Shown here piece by piece: positions 35,101-38,791 of a stretch of 38,791 nt of DNA. Position 1 is the first letter of the stretch. Every line of letters begins with the position of its first letter. The translations under genes were made by a program, and so were the position numbers. The notes beneath the pieces are model-generated. The model did not search any database and was not told the DNA's origin. It worked only from the letters and a program-made list of their open reading frames with translations. This stretch comes from Gammaproteobacteria bacterium (lineage in GTDB: Bacteria; Pseudomonadota; Gammaproteobacteria; Steroidobacterales; Rariloculaceae), in the NCBI GenBank assembly GCA_036381015.1, contig DASVDR010000002.1, forward strand, positions 1-38,791, written 5' to 3'.

Positions 35101-35194
35101 CGACCTGCGCGGGCGCGAGCGACGGCAGCGCGAGGCAGCCCAAGGTGGCGGCCGCGACCGCCGGTAGCTGCTGACGCAATGTTCGAGACGGCAT
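32132..35194 (-). CDS. TonB-dependent outer-membrane receptor
   Basis: A 1020-residue receptor. ATG 35194 has GGGGG 6 bases upstream and a signal peptide (AAVAAATLGCLALPSLAPAQ). A TonB box-like EAIVVTGSRIRR is followed by the plug (SALNQVTSNVPALNLSPG, GRTLTLVNGRRF, IERVEIVQAGGAVVYGSDAI) and a barrel ending in YFLGATYRF with the usual terminal Phe. This is the large-receptor type common in Xanthomonadales and sphingomonads for plant sugars, peptides or siderophores. The neighbours (two peptidases, a periplasmic PLP enzyme, a carboxypeptidase) favour a peptidic ligand; this is inference. A 16-base palindrome lies in its leader at 35221-35236. Confidence 0.92.
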   Translation of the reverse strand: MPSRTLRQQLPAVAAATLGCLALPSLAPAQVDSADLAGPDEEVEAIVVTGSRIRRAETETASPIVTIDDEALTDRGYVSAASALNQVTSNVPALNLSPGDGSASGPGQQFPNLFGLGPGRTLTLVNGRRFVTSSSGLGDSQVDANVIPLGLIERVEIVQAGGAVVYGSDAIAGVVNYILKDDFEGLELDAQAGESSYGDYPVYSLRATGGKNFGDGRGNVALNVEWSQTEPLAFADRPRGDLSRITATNGEDTGPNDGIPSVREVLDARFWEFNNDGVIFTIPAPVPLPPCGFDICFARDASGQPLQFTSSGGIAPYDPGERHGIPFSAGGEGFRFADLSSLHTGVERTAVNLIGHYDLTDALKVSAELLYADTEGTESPQIQARTILNPAASNAGPIVFTVNNPFLSDEAIAALSAASPSFAFGAPLFLSKSFDDLLIDGRQTTEAETWRALVALDGDLELGGRDYYWSLSGSYGRVDGAVRGWDIWNARYNNAINAALDGSGNIVCAVNADADPSNDDAGCAPINPFGSGNIGDAAREYVNVVSGSEYDNRQVDLLAIFGGDLFEVPAGPVSFVTAWEHRDERAEFEPLAANRMGLIGTGTEVLPQSGRYDTDELSAEVRVPLLGEDVTLPLVQALELSGAYRYVDNSLAGTESLWSAGLEWNVTEGVTLRASRSKNFRAPTLEQLVAPQTTSLDAIARDPCDADRITSGPNPDVRFANCLALFEANPGYGVLPDGSNAGASAEERLATFQDPAENFQQALVTTGGNPDLRNEISDTLTYGIIWEPAFLDGLTLVVDRVEVDLEDGLSPFETADFAFACFDNVSPPEGVCEAFTRLAQPDAASSLPGGSIVTGTTTTFNAGAVKYRGEVYYLNYAFELDSLFDNMGGDIELGLEATHTSELTTSVTGEVFTRTDNTTEQPDWVTRFDARYIKEPFRVSYQVLYLSEVLRIPDATIENDPNPFVSSNVTHNLSAQYRWNEALTLRAGIDNLTNEEPSYPTYHYGDIIGRQYFLGATYRF

Positions 35195-35220
35195 GGTATT
35201 CCCCCTGCGGACCCGCGCAC

Positions 35221-35236
35221 GCCGGCGCGCGCCGGC
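35221..35236 (-). promoter_or_regulatory. Perfect GC palindrome in the receptor leader
   Basis: GCCGGCGCGCGCCGGC is a perfect 16-base palindrome, 27 bases before the receptor start codon. In RNA it would form a tight hairpin upstream of the ribosome site; in DNA it could be an operator. Nothing further supports either role. Confidence 0.35.
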
Positions 35237-35431
35237 GATGCAAGCCCGTATACGACCTCAACGATGCAGGATCATCTTACGCGCGGACCGGGATTTTTCT
35301 TTTCGATCGGCGGCGGGCACCGCCCGCTAGGCGAAAGTTCTATTCCGTGGCGCCTGCGCTCGCGACATAAATGTCCCGCGCCCGAACGGCGGTTCACCAT
35401 GCGCAATCGGGCGCCGGACGCGCGCCTGTCA

Positions 35432-36673
35432 TCAGGTCTCGAGCGCGGCGAGCAATCGCTCCACGTCGTCCATGTCGTTGAACACCGAGACGCTCGCGCG
35501 AAAGCGGTTGCGGCTGACCGAGATCGCGACGCCCGCGGCATCGAGCCGCGGCACGAGCCGGCGGGCGTCCTCGAGCCAGCAGGCGACCATGGGGGCGCGG
35601 CTCTCCGGAGGCGTCGCGGGGCGGTAGCCGAGGCGCGGCAGCTCGCTCTTCAGGCGCTCGGTCAGGCGCCGGGCGTGCGCGTTGATGGCTTCGACGCCGG
35701 CCTCGAGTATGTAGCCGAGCGAATGGTCGAGCAGCGCGACGCCGGTATGCGAATACGTGCCGGTCGCGAAGTATCCGCGGGCGTCGTCGCGCCAGGTGTA
35801 ATCGACGATGTGCTCGCCCGGCGGATCGAACGGATATGCGTGCGTCCCGAACGTCGCGATGCCGTAATAGCCGTGGCGCACGCGCCCGAGCTCGGGCAGG
35901 CGATCCTTGCGCGCGTACAGGAAGCCCAGCCCGAAATCGCCCATCAGCCACTTGTAGCTCGCGCAAGCGGCGAAATCGACGCCGCTGGCCCTGACGTCCA
36001 GCGGAATGCAGCCCGCGGCGTGAATGATGTCGGCGTATACGCGGGCGCCGTGCGCGTGCGCGATCTCGCACACCGCGGGCAGGTCGTGCTCGAACCCGTT
36101 GATCGTGGAGACCAGCGACAGCGCAATCAACCGGGTGCCTTTCCTCACCGCGCGCTCGACATCCTCCAGCGCGATGCGGCCGTCGGACTGCTGCAACCAG
36201 GTGACCTCGACGCCCGCCCGCTCGAGGTCGCGATAGAGCGGGAACGAGCCGAAGAAATGCAGCGTGTCGGTGACGACGTGAGCGCCTTTTTCCGGCAGCC
36301 CGAGCGACTGTACGACGAGGTGCTCGCCCGCGGTGGTGCTCTGCACGAAAGCGAGCTCGGACACGTCCGCGTTGATGAGGCGTGCGAAGCGCTCGAGCAC
36401 GCGCTCTTCGCCGAGTCGGTAGTCCGTGGCGCCGGGCGCGAGCATGCGATCGGCGAGATAGCGCTCGAGCTCCGCCTTCGCGCCGAGGCTGATCGGGTGG
36501 TAGCTGCCGGAATCGAGCCAGGTCACGTCCATCGGCCCGAACGACGTCTTGTCGGGCAGCGAGCGCGGTCCGGGGGGCGGCGCTTCGGCAGCTGCCTCGG
36601 CTCCGCGCGCGACGCCTGCTGCGAGCGGCAGCGCGCCTGCCGCGAGCAACCATTCCCTGCGCGTCATGGCCAT
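35432..36673 (-). CDS. Tat-exported class V aminotransferase-fold PLP enzyme (PvdN/isopenicillin N epimerase-like)
   Basis: A 413-residue fold-type I PLP protein. Start 36673 (MAMTRREWLLAAGALPLAAG) gives a twin-arginine signal, with GGAG 9 bases upstream; ATG 36667 is an alternative. PLP residues seen: VYADIIHAAGCIPLDV (Asp pairing with the pyridine N) and K241 in ACASYKWLMGDFG. The family includes cysteine desulphurases, isopenicillin N epimerases and PvdN, a periplasmic Tat-exported enzyme that modifies the pyoverdine side chain. Export of a PLP enzyme is uncommon and suggests action on a peptide in the periplasm. It precedes the receptor gene on the same strand by 237 bases and diverges from the S10 peptidase gene. 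Exact reaction unknown. Confidence 0.85.
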   Translation of the reverse strand: MAMTRREWLLAAGALPLAAGVARGAEAAAEAPPPGPRSLPDKTSFGPMDVTWLDSGSYHPISLGAKAELERYLADRMLAPGATDYRLGEERVLERFARLINADVSELAFVQSTTAGEHLVVQSLGLPEKGAHVVTDTLHFFGSFPLYRDLERAGVEVTWLQQSDGRIALEDVERAVRKGTRLIALSLVSTINGFEHDLPAVCEIAHAHGARVYADIIHAAGCIPLDVRASGVDFAACASYKWLMGDFGLGFLYARKDRLPELGRVRHGYYGIATFGTHAYPFDPPGEHIVDYTWRDDARGYFATGTYSHTGVALLDHSLGYILEAGVEAINAHARRLTERLKSELPRLGYRPATPPESRAPMVACWLEDARRLVPRLDAAGVAISVSRNRFRASVSVFNDMDDVERLLAALET

Positions 36674-36728
36674 GGGGTTTGGCTCCGTCGACTGTGGACA
36701 GCCGTGAAGCATAGGCGCCGCGCGCGCC

Positions 36729-36747
36729 CAAAACGAACCGCGTTTTG
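36729..36747. promoter_or_regulatory. Inverted repeat between divergent genes (possible operator)
   Basis: CAAAACG and CGTTTTG are perfect 7-base inverted arms around AACCG. They lie between the divergent PLP enzyme and S10 peptidase genes, 56 and 107 bases from their start codons. A shared operator is possible; no clear -35/-10 boxes were assigned. Confidence 0.35.
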
Positions 36748-36853
36748 CGCGGGCGTTGCATTATCGTTTCCGGGGGCGGGCAGGTGCATCGGCGATCCGG
36801 TGAGATCGTGCCGCGGTGCGGTTGCTACCATGCGCTCGAGTTGCGGGATCGCG

Positions 36854-38329
36854 ATGAGCTGGATACTCCGTCTTTTTGGCTCGCTGCTGCTGGTCGGTGT
36901 GTGGGCGCCGGCCGCAGCAGCCGGGCCGCCCTGCACGGCGGCGGACGGTGTGCTCGCACCCGCGGCGGCGCGCCACGCGGTGACGATCGACCGCGAGCGC
37001 ATCCCGTATCTCGCGACTTTCGAGCAGCACGTGCTCTGCGACGGCGAGGGCAAGCCGCTGGCGACGACCTCCGCGATCGCCTACCTGCGGGCCGACGTGG
37101 CGGAGCACGCGTCGCGCGCGGTGGTGTTCTTCTTCAACGGCGGCCCGGGTGCGTCGTCTTCGCCGCTGCACTTCGGCGCCGTCGGTCCGCGCCTGCGCAG
37201 TGAGCGCGACGCGGACGGACGCCGGAGCATGGCCGACAACCCGTCCTCGATCCTGGACCTGGCCGACCTCGTGTACCTCGACCCGGTGGGCACGGGTTTC
37301 AGCCGGCCGCTGCCGGGCGGCGACGGCGGGCCGTACTGGAGCAATGCCGGCGACGCCGCGGCGGTGCTGGCGACGATCCGTGCCTGGCTCGCGGGCCACG
37401 AGCGCGAGGGCTCGCCCATCGTCATCGTGGGCCAGAGCTACGGCGGGTATCGTTTGGCGCGCATGATGGAGCACGCGGGCGACCTGAACCTCGCCGCGCT
37501 GGTGCTCATCTCGCCGGCACTCGAGAACCCCGGCGCCGCGTCGGACCTCGACCACGTGTTCGACCTGCCGACGATGGCCGCCGCCGCGTGGTACCACGGG
37601 CGCGTCGAGCGCGAGGGTGCCGCGAGCGCTGCCGCGTGGTTCGACGCGGCCGCGGAATTCGCCCGCACGGACTACCTGGTGGCGCTGTTCCAGGGCGCGG
37701 CCCTGCCGCCTGACGCGCGTGAGCGCCTCGCCGCGCGTATTTCGGGCTTCATCGCCCTGCCGCCGGAGTTCGTGCTGGAGCACGACCTGCGCGTCGACTC
37801 CGAGACGTTCCTGCAAACGCTGCTCGCGAAAGAAAAGCGGCTGGTCGGCCGCCTCGACACGCGCGTCACCGGCCCGTTTCCCGAAAATCCGCCGCCCGAC
37901 CGGCCGGCCGCGGCGAACGACCCGGCGCTCGGCCTCGGCCCGACGAACGTGATCGCGGCGCCGGACATTGCCGAATACCTGAAGGACGAGCTGGGCGTGG
38001 CGACCGATCGCGAGTACGTCTCGCTGACGCTCGACGTGAACTTCCGCTGGGACCGCAGCGACCCGCAGAGCCGCCCCGGCGCGCCGGGCCCGGCCCGGCA
38101 CATCGCCGCGATCCTGCGCAAGAAGCCGGAGGTCGAGCTCGTGCTGGTGACCGGGATCTACGACCTCGCCGTGCCGACGCTCGCGCCCCTCTACTCCCTG
38201 CACCACGCAAACATCCCGCTCGAGCGCCTCACCGTAGCGCGCTTCCCCGCCGGCCACTCCCCCTACGAAGGCCCGGAAGGCCGCGCCCGCTTCTCCCGCC
38301 TGTTACGCGGCCTCCTCGCCACCGACTGA
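36854..38329 (+). CDS. S10-family serine carboxypeptidase, secreted
   Basis: A 491-residue protein. ATG 36854 starts a signal peptide (FGSLLLVGVWAPAAAA); an ATG 8 codons upstream is less likely. S10 features: FFFNGGPGASSS (oxyanion hole), YLDPVGTGFSRP, nucleophile S195 in VGQSYGGY, D437 in GIYDLAVP and H468 in PAGHSPYEG. S10 enzymes remove C-terminal residues from peptides, mostly at acid pH. It is divergent from the PLP enzyme/receptor/M61 series and fits a role in breaking down or trimming the same peptide in the envelope. Repeats follow the gene directly. Confidence 0.88.
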   Translation: MSWILRLFGSLLLVGVWAPAAAAGPPCTAADGVLAPAAARHAVTIDRERIPYLATFEQHVLCDGEGKPLATTSAIAYLRADVAEHASRAVVFFFNGGPGASSSPLHFGAVGPRLRSERDADGRRSMADNPSSILDLADLVYLDPVGTGFSRPLPGGDGGPYWSNAGDAAAVLATIRAWLAGHEREGSPIVIVGQSYGGYRLARMMEHAGDLNLAALVLISPALENPGAASDLDHVFDLPTMAAAAWYHGRVEREGAASAAAWFDAAAEFARTDYLVALFQGAALPPDARERLAARISGFIALPPEFVLEHDLRVDSETFLQTLLAKEKRLVGRLDTRVTGPFPENPPPDRPAAANDPALGLGPTNVIAAPDIAEYLKDELGVATDREYVSLTLDVNFRWDRSDPQSRPGAPGPARHIAAILRKKPEVELVLVTGIYDLAVPTLAPLYSLHHANIPLERLTVARFPAGHSPYEGPEGRARFSRLLRGLLATD

Positions 38330-38460
38330 GTAGCACGCCCGCACCGCACGCGACCGAACGCAGGCACCGACACAAAACGAAGGCACTTGGCGCCCGTAGG
38401 AGCGCGCACCGCGCGCGACCGAACGCAGGCACGTACCCCGAACGAAGGCACGTTAGCCCT
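38330..38460 (+). repeat. Tandem REP-containing repeat, two copies of about 65 bases
   Basis: A REP copy (GTAGGAGCGCGCACCGCGCG from 38396, to 38420) is preceded by a degenerate one (GTAGCACGCCC from 38330). Both are followed by CGACCGAACGCAGGCAC (38351-38367 and 38416-38432, period 65) and then by CGAAGGCAC. The unit therefore includes the REP and about 40 flanking bases. It begins at the stop of the S10 gene and may also act as its transcript end. Confidence 0.65.
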
Positions 38461-38463
38461 TCA

Positions 38464-38525
38464 GCATCGTTCACGCATGGGCGGCTCCGCCCGTGCCACC
38501 GGCGTCAAACGTGCGTGAACGATGC
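38464..38525. repeat. Long hairpin: 14-base inverted repeat with an inner stem
   Basis: GCATCGTTCACGCA (38464-38477) and TGCGTGAACGATGC (38512-38525) are perfect inverted copies. The 34-base loop has its own hairpin GGGCGG-CT-CCGCCC (38479-38492). No T-tract follows. It could be a transcript end, a recombination or protein site, or part of a small mobile element. Confidence 0.6.
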
Positions 38526-38611
38526 GTTCCCAAGGAGTGCGGGCCACGGAACGTTACGTGGCAACCAACCTTGAGCTCCGCATTATTCGTGAACGTTCGG
38601 CGTCAGGGGCG

Positions 38612-38791
38612 GAGCGGCGCCGCGACCGGGGGGAAGTCCTCTCGGCGCGGGCACGCAAGTACGTCCCCACGCACTACCGGCGCTTGCCGTCCAGGCTGCC
38701 CGGGAGAGCAAAAGATGAACCGGCACTGCGGGCTCGGCATCCCTGCCTCGCACGCCGCCGAGAGGACCTCCCCCCGGCCACGGCTCCGCTC
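38612..38791. repeat. Large inverted repeat reaching the end of the window (possible MITE-like element)
   Basis: Bases 38612-38647 (GAGCGGCGCCGCG..., with CCGGGGGGAAGTCCTCTCGG) are inverted at 38756-38791 with about four mismatches in 36 positions. The inner 22 bases differ at only one. About 108 bases separate the arms and show no convincing gene. The right arm ends at the last base of the window, so the full size is unknown. Base 38526 to 38611 holds no recognisable gene. Confidence 0.55.

Noticed and set aside
36830-36853. An upstream ATG for the S10 peptidase.
   Set aside because: It would add 8 residues without improving the signal peptide, and no ribosome site precedes it.
38330-38460. 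The two-copy repeat considered as a CRISPR array.
   Set aside because: Only two units are present, the units are REP-based, the intervening sequences are similar to each other rather than unique, and no cas gene is near.
1-38791. tRNA, rRNA, integrase, transposase and prophage genes.
   Set aside because: None was seen on either strand; apart from REP-type repeats and the end inverted repeat there is no direct sign of a mobile element.

Overview
This is a GC-rich chromosomal segment (strong G/C at third codon positions, densely packed genes) from a Gram-negative bacterium. ExbD-type motor genes, a TonB-dependent receptor, a large outer-membrane beta-barrel, GTAG-type REP palindromes and a class I cyclic-di-GMP riboswitch fit best with a gammaproteobacterium of the Xanthomonadales/Nevskiales/Steroidobacterales kind. 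That placement is an inference; the window has no rRNA or other taxonomic marker.

Left part (1-13.1 kb): an envelope machine. The tail of a probable ExbB/TolQ-type proton channel is followed by two ExbD/TolR proteins and a TonB/AgmX-like coupling protein with a cytoplasmic coiled coil. Then comes a c-di-GMP-I (GEMM-I) riboswitch and the two genes it should control: a 1710-residue secreted protein of DUF11/SdrD-B-like repeats ending in an OmpA-like domain, and a 1711-residue protein with three OmpA-like domains and a long C-terminal beta-barrel. This is the best candidate for an undescribed system: a second-messenger-controlled giant surface complex next to its own ExbBD-type motor. The two ExbD proteins differ at the key membrane position (Asn in one, Asp in the other).

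Small stress module (13.1-14.6 kb): a three-BON-domain protein behind a near-consensus sigma-54 promoter, with a truncated ECF sigma factor (region 2 only) converging on it.

Sugar module (14.6-27.1 kb): a nearly self-contained non-phosphorylating pentose (most likely L-arabinose) pathway. It comprises a periplasmic mutarotase, an IlvD/Edd-type sugar-acid dehydratase, an SMP-30 lactonase, a Gfo/Idh/MocA sugar 1-dehydrogenase, an AraD1/GguC-type 2-keto-3-deoxy acid dehydratase, a ketoglutarate-semialdehyde dehydrogenase, an Na+/sugar symporter, a FadR-type GntR regulator and a secreted GH127 beta-L-arabinofuranosidase. Five copies of a TTGTCNGACAA-like operator sit at the promoters of these transcription units and define the probable local regulon.

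Right part (27.1-38.3 kb): a solitary canonical ParB without ParA next to it, and a small secreted protein with a strong sigma-70 promoter. Then follow four minus-strand genes (Tat-exported class V PLP enzyme, TonB-dependent receptor, two M61-type metallopeptidases) and a divergent S10 serine carboxypeptidase, which together suggest handling of a peptidic compound in the envelope. One M61 gene carries a 99-bp inverted pair of REP sequences (a REPIN) in frame, right after its signal peptide. The last 460 bases are non-coding and hold REP copies, a direct repeat, a long hairpin and a large inverted repeat that reaches the window end.
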